A stretch of DNA of 64,000 nucleotides, from contig QEOQ01000508.1 of the NCBI GenBank assembly GCA_010279815.1, positions 6,104,904 through 6,168,903 on the forward strand. The letters are read 5' to 3'. The stretch is from Brachionus plicatilis (taxonomy: Eukaryota > Rotifera > Eurotatoria > Ploima > Brachionidae). The notes below the pieces were generated by a model. The model saw only the letters and a list, made by a program, of their open reading frames with translations. It searched no databases and was not told where the DNA came from. Below are positions 23,397 to 34,014 of the stretch, in pieces; the stretch's first letter is position 1, and the number at the start of each line of letters is the position of its first letter. The position numbers and the translations under genes are program-made.

Positions 23397-26068
23397 ATTT
23401 TATCAAAATAATGAAATCAAATATCCGTCATTATAACAAATAGCAATAAATATTTTATTTTGCCTGTATTATTGTTTAAATAGTTATAAATCAATCAATC
23501 AATAATTTTTCAAATTGATTGAGATAAAATTTTGCTTTGGAGGAAATTTTATTTTTATTTTTTTAATTTTTAGGATGCAAATTTACACACATTGTGTCAA
23601 TGAGATGATTTGTCATATTCATGAAATTTAGTCTTGGTCTAGTTCGCTAGTCAAAGCCAATTAATAGCATTTATGTTTTTGATCGGAGCCACATTGAGTT
23701 GAGAGCTTTCTCAAGACAAATATTTATCCTCGAGTTATTGTTGAAAAATTTAACTCAATTAGAAAATTTCTTCATAAAGCCTAAGAATTGTCAAAATTTT
23801 TTTGTCCATTTTGTCTCGTTTCAAGTAGTTTTTAGCTCCGAGTCACATCATTAATTAAGTTAACAGGTGCTTAGCACATGAGAATCGAAAACTAATTAGT
23901 AGAAAAAAAATGTTCGAAATTGTTTCTGGGTAAACAAAAAGTCGGGCACTATTCAACTCGAAACTTTTCAGTTAAATAAAATATTTTTTTTTCTTAATTT
24001 ATTTTTGTTGTTGTTGAAATAGCTGAAAAGATCACAAACTAAAATAAATAAATTTTATTTACATTAAAACAAATTTTCTTTTTAGTTTTTATTTATCTTC
24101 GTTTAGAAATTTTAAGAGGTTGCATTCAATTGACACTTTTTAGCTCAATTAAAAATAATATCTTGTTGTTTTGTCTTTTTCTTAAATTAAATAAAACAGC
24201 ATTATTTTAGAAATTGAACAAAGTAGTTTCTTTATTTGATCACGTAAACTTAAAAAGAAGATACAGAAAGAATAAAATAAAAGATTCGAAATGGAATCTT
24301 TTATTTTTAATCATCTTTGTGGTATTTTTTAAAATTAAATAAAAGAGGAATAAATTTTTTCTTCAATTGTCAATTTAATTAGAACAAGGAAAAAAATTAA
24401 ATTAAAATTAATTATTTTTTACACATTCTGGATTAAATGCAACATTTTTTTTCAAGTTTATTTATTTAAAAAAATAGCTTAGTAAAATACAAAAAGTATT
24501 TTCTATTTAGAGTGCCTTATCATCAAGTGCAGGGTGAAAAATGCCTTCTTTTTAGTTCTCGTGTTAGCGTTTTTTTTTTTTTTTTTTAAATATAATTAGG
24601 GGTGATCCCCAGGTTCGTCCGAATGGCTTACGCCTTCGTTTAAACCCAATTATTGCAAAAAAAATGGTAAAAATAAAAAAGAGTTTTTAGTTCTTTAAAA
24701 ATTGAAAGTAACTGAAATTGAAAAAAAATTGAATAAATAAATAGTAAAAATAATTCAAAATATACATAGTTAGCGTTTTTTGTAACTAAAATTACAAAAA
24801 AGAGAAAGAAAACAACAATTTGAAAATATCTTGTTTTTCTTTTATCATAAAATACTTTTTTGTAATTGATAGTATAAATTGTTATTTTTTTAATTTAAAA
24901 TAGATTTAGTCTTGATTTTTATCTTACAAATTTTTAAAATTAAATTTGAATGAATTTTAAAATAAAAAAAGATTGTGTACTAAAATATGGTGAAAGGTCG
25001 TTGTCGGCAATCCTAAATAAATTTATCAATTTTTATTTATATTAAAAATGTCATTTTATAGATAAATTAAAAGTAATAAAAAATGTCTTTACTAATTTTT
25101 TTTATAATCGGCTTGATGAAATTTTTATCTACAACACAAGAAAGTCCTATATTTTTATTCATTCAAAAATATTCCCGAGGTGACCATCTAGTATCAACTA
25201 GAATTTAGTGAGACACATAAAATAATTTTTTTGAAGCTGTTATTTAAATAATTTTAAAAATTCAATTCAATTCCTTAAAATTTTTTCAATTTTGTTTTAC
25301 TTTTTATCTTTCCCATCATCAAGTACAAAAGAAAATTTTCAACACATTTTATTTTCTCAATCATTACACATAGATTAAATAAATAAGACTAATATAAATA
25401 TTTTCTATTTTAACTTATTCGAAACTAAAACAATCAAGTTCAAAGTTTATTTTTACAGTGTCTAATTGAAATTTTGTTATTCTAATCTTTGAGGTGTAAA
25501 CATTGATTTAACGGGGTCAACTAATCAGTTGGTATATTTTTTTTTTCCTAAATTAATCTAATTGATAAGATCGAACAAAAGATAAAATTTTGTATGGATA
25601 TTTATTGTATTTAAATTAAGCGTAAAATATCCTAGATTAATAAAAAGTAATTATTTTTTGTTGCTTGGTTGGTTTGGATTAGGTACACTGTTTCGAATTT
25701 CCTTTTGGTCTTTGAGCTGCCCATGTTTGAGCCAAAAACAAAAGACTAATTCAAAAAAGCTTATCGACAAAATCCTAGCAAATATTTCGGCTTCTTTAAT
25801 TTTTTTCATTTCACAAAAATATTTACTTAACTCTATTGGAATTACATGTCTTCATTAAAATTCCGATATATCGGATTCAACTGTTTTAATAATAAAAATA
25901 CGAAAGCAAAGAAAAAACAAAACAAAAACACTGATTCTTAATTCTCAGCTGGCTCTAATGAGCAATCATGCTGTTTTAATCTAACGGTTTAAAATTTTAA
26001 AAATTAATTTTTACAATTTTTTAGATAAAAAACAAATAAAAATATCCAATGAATCGATTCACAAATCA
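23397..26068. other. Intergenic with one LINE 3' end
   Basis: A minus-sense LINE 3' end lies at about 24585-24655 (stem-loop GGGGTGATCCCC at 24599-24610, CGTCCGAATGGCTTACGCCTT, GTTTAAACCC). A splice acceptor-like tract (acaattttttag, about 26013-26024) lies upstream of the next gene. Otherwise nothing. Confidence 0.45.
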
Positions 26069-27043
26069 ATGATGATCAATAATCGAACTGTATTTGTCTA
26101 TTTTATGGCAGTAACTTATCTATGCACTCACTTTTTTGTCACCTTAACATCACTTGACTTCCAAACCAATTCCAAACTGCATGGCGGAAAAAATGTCCTA
26201 AATTTCAGGTCAAAAAGGCTGCTCAATTTTAACAATGAAGAAAATTTGTTAGACAAGCTCAAAAGAAGTAGTCGGATTCGACTAGACATCCTGCCTAATC
26301 AAAGTTTCCAAATTGACAGACCATCGCCTAACAAAAAATACAACTTAAAATCCAGCTCAAATTTTTACTCTCAAATTTTGCAGGACACAATTCAAGTCGC
26401 CCTTCTCAACTCGAGTTACCTAAATTCAATCAACGCATCCCACAATGGACTTTTTGTTGAGGCTGGCGCATACGACGGTGAAACACACTCAAATACGCTT
26501 TACTTGGAAAAGAATCTAAACTGGACAGGTCTTCTGATTGAACCATCGGCGGAAAATTACAAGAATTTGCTGGCAGTAAACAGAAGGTCGTATTCTGTAA
26601 ATAGTTGTTTGAGCTCGACCAATCAAACGGACATTAGTAGTTTTATTGAGGCCGGTCCGTTCGGCACTACTGTCCAAAAAAGCTCAGCTTCCACTTACCA
26701 AGTCAAATGCTTTCCCTTGGCCAATATTTTGGAAACATTTTTGGATTTGATTGGAAAAGAAAACAAAGTTGTTGATTACATGTCGATTGACATCGAAGGA
26801 AATGAAAGATCTGTCATTGAACATTTTGACTGGAACAGGTTTACATTTAAGCTTTTGAATATTGAATACAATCAGGACAAGGAATTGTACATGTGGATAG
26901 TTGATTTTATGGGAAAAATTGGTTACAAAGAAACAGTTTTTGATGATGTCTGGTACCAAGACGTCTATCTGGCGCATCAAAGTATATACGATAAATTAAA
27001 TCTCAATAAGACTAAAGTTTCGAATTATAAAAATTTAAATTGA
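26069..27043 (+). CDS. FkbM-type methyltransferase domain protein
   Basis: A single-exon frame of 324 residues. An N-terminal hydrophobic stretch (about residues 8-27) suggests a membrane anchor or signal anchor. The catalytic part begins near residue 99 (YSQILQDTIQ). The S-adenosylmethionine motif I is GLFVEAGAYDGETHSNTLYLE at 127-147, and TGLLIEPS at 153-160 is motif II with the acidic ribose-binding residue. DYMSIDIEGNERSVIEHFDW at 236-255 is the FkbM/Methyltransf_21 signature. Similar membrane-anchored members exist in many invertebrates; the substrate (glycan or lipid) cannot be read from sequence. Two ATG codons in tandem open the frame. G+C is higher than in the flanks, and AATAAA is at about 27071-27076. 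Confidence 0.85.
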   Translation: MMINNRTVFVYFMAVTYLCTHFFVTLTSLDFQTNSKLHGGKNVLNFRSKRLLNFNNEENLLDKLKRSSRIRLDILPNQSFQIDRPSPNKKYNLKSSSNFYSQILQDTIQVALLNSSYLNSINASHNGLFVEAGAYDGETHSNTLYLEKNLNWTGLLIEPSAENYKNLLAVNRRSYSVNSCLSSTNQTDISSFIEAGPFGTTVQKSSASTYQVKCFPLANILETFLDLIGKENKVVDYMSIDIEGNERSVIEHFDWNRFTFKLLNIEYNQDKELYMWIVDFMGKIGYKETVFDDVWYQDVYLAHQSIYDKLNLNKTKVSNYKNLN

Positions 27044-27156
27044 CCTGTAAATTTTCATGTTGAATGTAGAATAAATAAATTTTAAAATTTTGAAATTATT
27101 TTTTATCTTTTTTTATTACAACACAAATGGAGGTTATTAAATAAAGAATTATTTTT

Positions 27157-27509
27157 GCCATTGTGAAATTTCATACAAAACTTCCATTACAAAAATTAAA
27201 AAATTTTATAACTTTTGTTCTAAAAGTCAAAAACTTGTTCTGTAAATGAAACAAAGTGAAACAACTGTTGTTTCACCTTCCGCAGAAGTCTGCAAAATCT
27301 GTGCAAATAAATTCCGCTTTATTTTTAATACTTTTAAACAGGGTGCAATTTTGCAGAATTTGCACAGATTTTGCAGACTTCTGCAGAAGGTGAAACAACA
27401 GTTGTTTCACTTTGTTTCATTTACAGAACAAGTTTTTGACTTTTAGAACAAAAGTTATAAAATTTTTTAATTTTTGTATTGGAAGTTTTGTATGAAATTT
27501 CACGATGCC
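27157..27509. mobile_element. Hairpin MITE, family 3
   Basis: A 353-bp, almost perfect foldback with ends GCCATTGTGAAATTTCATAC and ..GTATGAAATTTCACGATGCC. The arms include AAACAACTGTTGTTTCACCTT and GCAGAAGTCTGCAAAATCTG and their complements, with about 35 bp of loop. The perfect 9-bp target duplication ATTATTTTT is at 27148-27156 and 27510-27518. Short frames inside are palindrome shadows. Confidence 0.92.
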
Positions 27510-27694
27510 ATTATTTTTCTAGATGAAAATTGTGCCACAAAGTTTTCATTCAAATATAATTACAAGATAAAATTACAAGCATTTAAATGTCTGGATCAGT
27601 TTGTGTTTCATGAAAATCAATTTAATGATACACCTGAATAAGCTAATGCTTTATCAAAAAATAAAAGAAGTTAAGTTCAAAAAATTCAAAACTT

Positions 27695-27848
27695 AAGTGC
27701 TATCTGAATTTACAGCACTGAAAATACTGTACTGCTACGATAAGTGCTTTTATGTAAATTTAGGTAATTTTACGTATATAGACGTAAAATTAATAATTTT
27801 ACCGTAACACAAAAAAGTTCCAAAATATTTTCAATAACAGTGCTGTAA
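27695..27848. repeat. ACGTAAA hairpin repeat, copy b
   Basis: Outer arms ATTTACAGCACTG (about 27711-27723) and CAGTGCTGTAAAT (about 27838-27850) enclose GGTAATTTTACGT..ACGTAAAATTAATAATTTTACC. The hAT-like element that follows inserted at its right edge. Confidence 0.6.
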
Positions 27849-27856
27849 ATGATAAC

Positions 27857-28810
27857 CAGAGTTGTTTAAAAGTGACAAGCCTCAAGCCAAGTCTCAAGCC
27901 GAGTCCAAGTCCGGACTTTTTTTATTCAAAAAACTGTTCAATTTTTTTTTCAAGATGGGTTTTGTGAAATTCAGTACAAAATGATAAAAAGAACTGAAAA
28001 AAATGTAAAAAAATTAGATAACTTTTTTTCTAAAAGTTTAAAATTAATTCTGTAAATGCAGCATGGTGCAACATTCAAAGTTGCATCAAATATCAAGGTC
28101 TGCTAAATTTGCAGAGTTTAGCAGAAATTATATTTCAATATAATCGAGCGGAGTGCATTTTGCAGAAATTTTGCACATCATTAGCAGGCTTTTACAGTTG
28201 ATGCAACTTTGAATGTTGCACCATGCTGCATTCACAGAATTAATTTTAAACTTTTAGAAAAAAAGTTATCTAATTTTTTTTAACTTTGTTATGTTCTTTT
28301 GTACTGAACTTCACAAAACCTTCAAGATGAATATCATGACTATAAAATTCTTAAACTATTTTAAAATGACTTAAATTATTTACGCTAGTTAAAGAATTCA
28401 AAATGCAAGGTAAATAGAAAAATTCGCTAAGTATAAAGTTTAATTTGTTAGGTAAGTAAAAAGCTAAGATAGAAATTATTTTATTTAGGAACCTGATATG
28501 TTATATTTCGCTTTTTTATAATTGCCTAGTTTTTTTTTAATATTTATCTAGCTGCTTGAATTTTTTAACTAGCATTTAAATATATGCCTTTTAAAATAAT
28601 AAATTGTGTTAATCTTGATGGCTCTAAGTTCCGAGACCCCAAAACTCAATTTTTTTCCAGTTTTACAAATTAAATAAATAATTACCTAATCCGCCAAATT
28701 CTCAACTACTGTCAAAGCATGAAAAAGACCTTTGAAAAAAAAAATTTTAAGTCCGGTCTTAGACTTTTTTAATGACTTGGTTTTTATTTTGGGACTTTTA
28801 AACAACTCTG
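27857..28810. mobile_element. hAT-like non-autonomous element with a nested MITE
   Basis: The ends CAGAGTTGTTTAAAAGT and ACTTTTAAACAACTCTG are perfect inverted copies. A perfect 8-bp target duplication ATGATAAC lies at 27849-27856 and 28811-28818. CAG..CTG ends plus 8-bp duplications are the hAT pattern. Subterminal repeats of TCAAGCC/CAAGTC and complementary AAGTCCGG blocks lie inside each end. A family-1 hairpin MITE is nested at 27958-28320. No transposase remains. Confidence 0.88.
27958..28320. mobile_element. Hairpin MITE, family 1, copy b (nested)
   Basis: Same ends as the copy at 1669 (GGTTTTGTGAAATTCAGTAC), with longer arms that add GCATGGTGCAACATTCAAAGTTGCATC and TGCAGA motifs. Perfect 9-bp target duplication TTCAAGATG at 27949-27957 and 28321-28329. 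It sits inside the hAT-like element and so is younger. Confidence 0.95.
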
Positions 28811-29029
28811 ATGATAACTGTAATGCTCCAAATTAAAAAAATTTTCCCAAATTTTTTATATAATTTTTTAATTGTTTAATTTTGCTTAAAAAATTAGTTT
28901 ATGTGATTTTAACATTTCAATTGATTCATTTTATGTGTTTTTGATCATTTTAAATAAAGAGTTTTATTTTTATGTGTGAATCACATTTTTATGTATTTTA
29001 ATCTCTCTTTATTTGTTTTTAATCCTCAC

Positions 29030-29281
29030 CCAAAGGTTGGCCAAAAATTAAAGAAACAAAATCGAGAACCTGAAGTTCCACATGAAAAGGTGTACTGTGT
29101 CAATGAACCCTAGAAAAAATGTTGACTTTGAAAGACTATATGCCGAAATAAATTCAAAAGAAGAGCTTAAACGCAGATTTAAATTTTTAGATTTGGATTC
29201 TGACTGGAATCGATATTTTATCAACAAGTCACTGAAGTGGGAGAAACCATACGAACTAATGGTAGCAAGATTGATATAAAA
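29030..29281 (+). pseudogene. Unidentified coding relic
   Basis: Sequence of unusually high complexity. A 65-residue frame (MKRCTVSMNPRKNVDFERLY..., 29082-29279) overlaps a second short frame upstream (VGQKLKKQNREPEVPHEKVYCVNEP, then stop). The change of frame suggests a decayed gene or transposon fragment. I recognise no domain. Confidence 0.3.
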
Positions 29282-29562
29282 TGATGAAACAGAAGCAAGA
29301 AGAAGTGTTGGCTCAAGTGGAAACTGATGATGAAGCTTAATTTAGTTATGATGAGGGGGAATTGATAATTCTTTAAATTAAGACTGAAAAAATTGATGTA
29401 GAACCTCCAGTACGGGTGTTCAACATAAAAGACAACTGTATACGAGACGGGACAGTTAATTTCAAACACTGTATGAGTTAATTTTGGTAAAATAACATAA
29501 AAAATCAATTTTCTATAATTTATAAGTAGATTTAATGAAAAAATTAAATTTCCGTTATTTAA

Positions 29563-29655
29563 GGTAAATTTCATTTAAAAAAAAAAAAAAAAAAAACGTA
29601 ATTTAAAAAAACGAATTTTACGTGATTTTACCTAATTGTACGTAAATTTACCAAA
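29563..29655. repeat. ACGTAAA hairpin repeat, copy c
   Basis: GGTAAATTT at the left and AAATTTACC at the right, with TTTTACGT, ACGTAAA and a run of about 20 A between. It shares its motif set with 11353-11480 and 27695-27848. Confidence 0.5.
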
Positions 29656-29810
29656 ATGACTATAATCGTCTCTTGGTTGTATTTTAAATTTTGAATTACA
29701 TTTTTAAAATTTCTTAAAAAATTCTGAATCAAAATATTTGATTTTATTCAAAAAGAAATTTAAGCATGTTTCCCGTACTGCAGAGATATTTTTAAGATTT
29801 TTCTCAAATA

Positions 29811-29891
29811 TCCGGGTTCGAATCATCGATCCTCTGCTTGTATGACTAACACTCGGCTATACGGCTATACAAACCATTCGGCTATACGGGC
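29811..29891 (-). mobile_element. tRNA-derived SINE head or tRNA pseudogene
   Basis: On the minus strand, GCCCGTATAGCCGAATGGTT holds a perfect Pol III A box (TAGCCGAATGG). GATTCGAACCC about 60 nt further matches a B box. Between them, GTATAGCCG is repeated (TAGCCGTATAGCCGAGTG), so the A-box part appears tandemly duplicated. The T-stem does not pair (..ATGA before TTCGAAC, CCGG after), so it is not a working tRNA. The 3' extent of any SINE body is not clear. Confidence 0.65.
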
Positions 29892-30570
29892 TCTTCATTA
29901 AAAAGGGGCACCGTTTTCGACTGGTTAATAATTACAATGCAGATGAACAATTCGATGCAGTAAACTCTGTGTCAGATCGGAGTCTCTCAAAAAGGTCCTA
30001 AAAGGAGAAAAGTGCATCCCCTATTATCCGCTAGGATAGAAAAGGAACAATTTGTTTTATTATTAGAGAATAAACTTTATGTTAACGGAATTTTTAATAT
30101 AAATCAGGTGGAATTTTTATGATATTCAATTAAAATTTATATTATCTCATATATTTTGGGACACGTTTCTTAACTCTTTATCGATTTTTGTAGAATTTTA
30201 AATTAAATCACGTTTGTTTATTAAGTCTAAACAAATTTATTAGCTAAATACAACTCTTTAGAAAAAATTAAAATTAAAATTCATTCAATTTAAAATAATT
30301 AAATTTCTGACATATTTAAAATGTTCTTAAATTTATATTTTTATATTTTATTTTTTTGTCATCACCGAGTCTGGTGCAATTTTTGAAATAAATAAACAAA
30401 TAATTAAAAAAGCTTATAAAAATTTTGGTTCTTTTAGAGTTTGAGCTCAAAATTAGAATAGTTTTTTTAAACAAGATCTTTTAAACCTTTGGTCCCAAAA
30501 TAAAACATAATAATCCAAAATGTTTTAAACCAAATTAAATTTGAAAATTATACACACTTAATCATTCTTA
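29892..30570. other. Intergenic
   Basis: 29900-30050 has mixed composition without a frame; the rest is AT-rich. Nothing identified. Confidence 0.35.
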
Positions 30571-31108
30571 GGGGTTGTGAAGTTCATTTCAATTCGATAA
30601 TTTCAATCCAGAAAAATTTGAATTTTTTTTTTAGAATAAGGAATAATTTAGTTCTGTAAAATGCTTTATGTCAAAACAATTTTGCTTAATCTGAAAATTT
30701 ATTTATTTAAAAAATAGGTTTGAGTTTAACCCTGTTGTTCCGAACGGTCGTTTTGACCTTCTTTTCAGTCCCCATTTTTTACAAAAAAATTGTTTAATTT
30801 ATAAATTTTTTTTTTCCCTAATAATAAATAATTACAAAGAGATAATACGATTTTGTTTTTGATAATTTTTAAAGTAGAAAAAATTATTAGAAAAAAGAAT
30901 AAACGTGTGCAAAAACTCTGCAAAGTAATTGCACAGTTGATTAGAATACTTTTAAGTGGTGTGCAGAAAATTGCAGAGTATTTTGCAGACTTATTTTACT
31001 ACATTAAGCAAATTTGCTTAAAAGTTAAGCATTTTACAGAACTAAATTATCCCTATTATTCAAGTTTTTCTGAAATGAAATGATCGAATTGAAACGAACT
31101 TGGCAACC
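30571..31108. mobile_element. Hairpin MITE, family 2, copy b, with LINE insertion
   Basis: Ends GGGGTTGTGAAGTTCATTTC and ..GAAACGAACTTGGCAACC, as in the copy at 10206. The left arm breaks off near 30699, where a minus-sense LINE 3' end begins (TTTATTTAAAAAATA, stem-loops GGTTTGAGTTTAACC at 30717-30731 and GGTCGTTTTGACC at 30746-30758, then CTTCTTTTCAGTCCCC). The right arm resumes around 30890. Direct repeats TCATTCTTA (30562-30570) and TCATTTTTA (31111-31119) match 8 of 9, the right one shifted by 2 bp. Confidence 0.75.
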
Positions 31109-31119
31109 ACTCATTTTTA

Positions 31120-32924
31120 ATTTTATTTTCTGATTTTATATGCTAATTTAATTATTAGTTATCATCTTTTTTGATAAAAATCATTTATATTATACAGAAA
31201 ATGATACTTTTTGGAAAAGCTTTTTGCATTTTTATATATGATAAATCAAATGTAAAATTTTATTTAAATTATTCAAAAAATTATAGTAATTATTTATAAA
31301 TTAAAAATTTTGAATGGATAAATCATTTTTTATGTTTTGTTTCGAAAAACAAAACATAATGGATTAAAAGATAAACTCATGAAACAACTATCATAACCGT
31401 AAAATTTACTTTTTTCAAGAAATTTTCTCGAACAAAGCTTAAAAATGTCTTCGCTTCTATGAATAAATTGATTCTTAAATTATCAAAAAAATAACGTAAT
31501 TATCCGAATTTAGTGACATGTTACTAAATGAAAATATAACATGTCATTAGAAGCTGAACACTGATTTCAAAAAGAGGAATATTCATTTTATGTGACATGT
31601 CTTAAAAAAAAGAATTAGTTAACATTTGTTAAAAAATATATCCGGCATTAATGACATTCGGATTTAAAAAATAAAATCTAATTAAATTTCCATATTTAAA
31701 ACAATTTCATAAGAGCTGAAACTATCTCAATAATAATGAATTTTTATTTTTTTCAAAAAGAAGTGCTAAATTTTGAATAACATGTCATGGAAATTGGCAT
31801 TTAAAAAAAATTTTATTAGTAATTTTTAATTTTAAATACAGAAGTTCATTTTTGTATCATTTTTTTAGTTATCATTCAATTCTTGGCTTTGCTTAATTTT
31901 TAAATATTGTGATTAAATATTAAATTTTAAATTTAATCTTACTTAATTAATTTTGATCATGTAATGCAAGTTAACAATGAAAAAAAAAATGAAAAAAATT
32001 GTTTAAAAATGAAGTAGTTAAGAAAAATAATTAGTCTGCAATCATCAGAAAAATTTTATTTTAAACAAAATTTTCCACCTAAAATATTTTTCCTAAAATT
32101 TGATTTAATGTAAAACCACCATACAATAGTTTTATAATTGATTAAAAAACAAGATGATTCAAGTGACAAAATGGCGTAGTAAATCATCAATTATAGATAG
32201 TGCTTAAATTTGCTTCAAAACTCAAAATTAAATAATAGTATAGATGCGCAAATGAAAGTTTACTCAATTAGACTTTTGTTTTGTAATAAAGAATTATTCT
32301 TATATTTCGAAAAGATGATTTTTCAAACAGTATCACTAATTTTTTAAGCAAAATTTTTTTATAAATTCAATTTTTGGAATTTTTTTGTTTGTTATTGTCT
32401 GTCAATGAGACATGAATAAAGTAAAGCTATATCATTTTTTAAAGAACTCTACGAAATTATCAAATTAATTATTTTCGTCAAAAATTTTTTTGTTTAGTTA
32501 AGTAATTTTTTTAATTTAGTGATATTTAATTTAAGGTTTAATTAAAAGAAAAGTGAGTGAAATTTTTAAAAAGCTTTATTCAGCACTCCAAGACAATGAG
32601 ACGAGACTTTTTTTTCAAAACCTTAATTCATTTCCTTATTAACAAAATAATAAAATGCTCTACTTTGCAACACAATTAATAAAAAAAAATAAATAACAGA
32701 ACCTGTGATGTCTAGTATGTGATGTTCTAAATTTTGAATAGACTGATGGACCAGTATCAAATAAAGAAAAAAAATTCTTTTGCTGGGACAACGCTTTAGC
32801 AAAATAATTCTTTTAGAAACACGAACTCCAAATAAGAAAATAAATAGAGAATTGAAAAAAACAAATTCATCAAAATCCTAAAGTTGCCAAACATAAACTT
32901 TATTTAAAAATTTGTTTATTTTTC
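31120..32924. other. Intergenic, AT-rich; RACK1 3' end at the right
   Basis: No supported gene. At 31499-31670, short inverted motifs (TGACATGTTA/TAACATGTCA, ATCCGAAT/ATTCGGAT) suggest a decayed foldback. RACK1 polyadenylation signals (AATAAA on the minus strand) lie at 32899-32904 and 32915-32920. Confidence 0.4.
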
Positions 32925-34014
32925 TTAGCGAGAACCTGTTGGCGAAACTTGGTACACTCTGATAATGTTGTCAGTATAACCAGCGTATAGAGTTTGACCA
33001 TCAGCAGACCAAGCCAACGACATACATTGTGGCACAAAGTGTTCTTTTGATTTGGTAACTTCTGGTTTCAGTTCATCAACAATTACTTTGTGTTCCAAAT
33101 CCTTTATTAAAAATAAAAAAATTGAAAAAAAATTAAAAAAAAATTATAAAAAAATTTAAAAAAAATACCCAGATTTTGATCGAGTTTCCGGTTGCAGCAC
33201 ATAACCAATATCTGTTTGGCGAGAAGCACAAAGCATTAATGCTATCACCGCTGTCTAAAGTGTACAAATGTTTGTTGTCGTTCAAGTCCCACAGCATAGC
33301 TTGACCATCTTTGCCGCCTGAAGCGCACAATGAACCATCTGGAGACACGGTGACAGTGTTCAGATAGCCATTGTGGCCAAAATGGTTGGCCTTTAGTTTA
33401 CAGTTGGCCAAATTCCATACTTTGACAGTCTTGTCCCAACCAGCTGAAACAATTATTGGATTAGCGACATTTGGCGAAAATCGTACACATGAGACCCAAT
33501 CGGTGTGAGCATCTTCGGTGATGGTATATTTGCATTGACCAAGTGTGTTCCAGAGTTTGATTGTTCTGTCTCTTGATCCAGAAACGATTTGGCGATTGTC
33601 AGCAGAGAAAGCAACGCTAAGCACGTCTTTTTTGTGGTCGTTGAATTTTCGGGTTGTTTTTCCTTGAGTCAAGTCCCACAATCTAAGAGTACCGTCCCAT
33701 GAGCCAGATAAGCAAAATTGACCATCGGATGAAATGACAGCATCTGATACAAAATGACTGTGACCTTTAAGGGCTTTGTATGGTACGCCACAGGATGTTT
33801 CGTCTTTGTTCAATTTCCAAACGATCAAGCTTTTGTCTGGAAAATAATTATTAAACAATTAAGAAAATAGTTTATTAAAATAAAGTAAAAAAAATGCAAA
33901 ACCTCTTGATGCAGAGAGGATCATGTTTGGGAAATTGTGGTTGGTGGCGATTTGGGTGACCCAACCATTGTGGCCCTCCAAAGTGCCTTTAAGTGTCAAT
34001 TGCTCTTGAGACAT
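32925..34014 (-). CDS. RACK1: RACK1, WD40 scaffold of the 40S ribosome
   Basis: Three exons on the minus strand: 33903-34014 (start [21 protein letters not shown]), 33169-33836 and 32925-33101 (ends TGSR, stop). Introns are GT..AG, 66 bp (phase 1, splitting the Asp codon of SASRD) and 67 bp (phase 0, after IKIW). Exons sum to 957 bp, giving 318 residues; the human protein has 317. Seven WD40 repeats are visible as GH..WD/WN units ([66 protein letters not shown]). RACK1 sits on the 40S head near the mRNA exit and docks kinases including PKC. The minus-strand frame that runs into the second intron (VFFLNFF...) is read-through, not protein. The coding sequence is far less AT-rich than the introns, as expected of a highly expressed gene. 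Confidence 0.97.

Noticed and set aside
27246..27446. 66-residue frame in the family-3 hairpin
   Set aside because: Product of the palindrome (cysteine-rich by chance); it lies wholly inside a non-coding MITE.
29811..29891. Functional tRNA gene
   Set aside because: The A and B boxes are good but the T-stem does not pair and the A-box region is duplicated.
33133..33168. RACK1 frame ending [11 protein letters not shown]
   Set aside because: This is intron read-through; the GT donor after IKIW and the phase-matched exon at 32925-33101 restore the conserved C-terminus.
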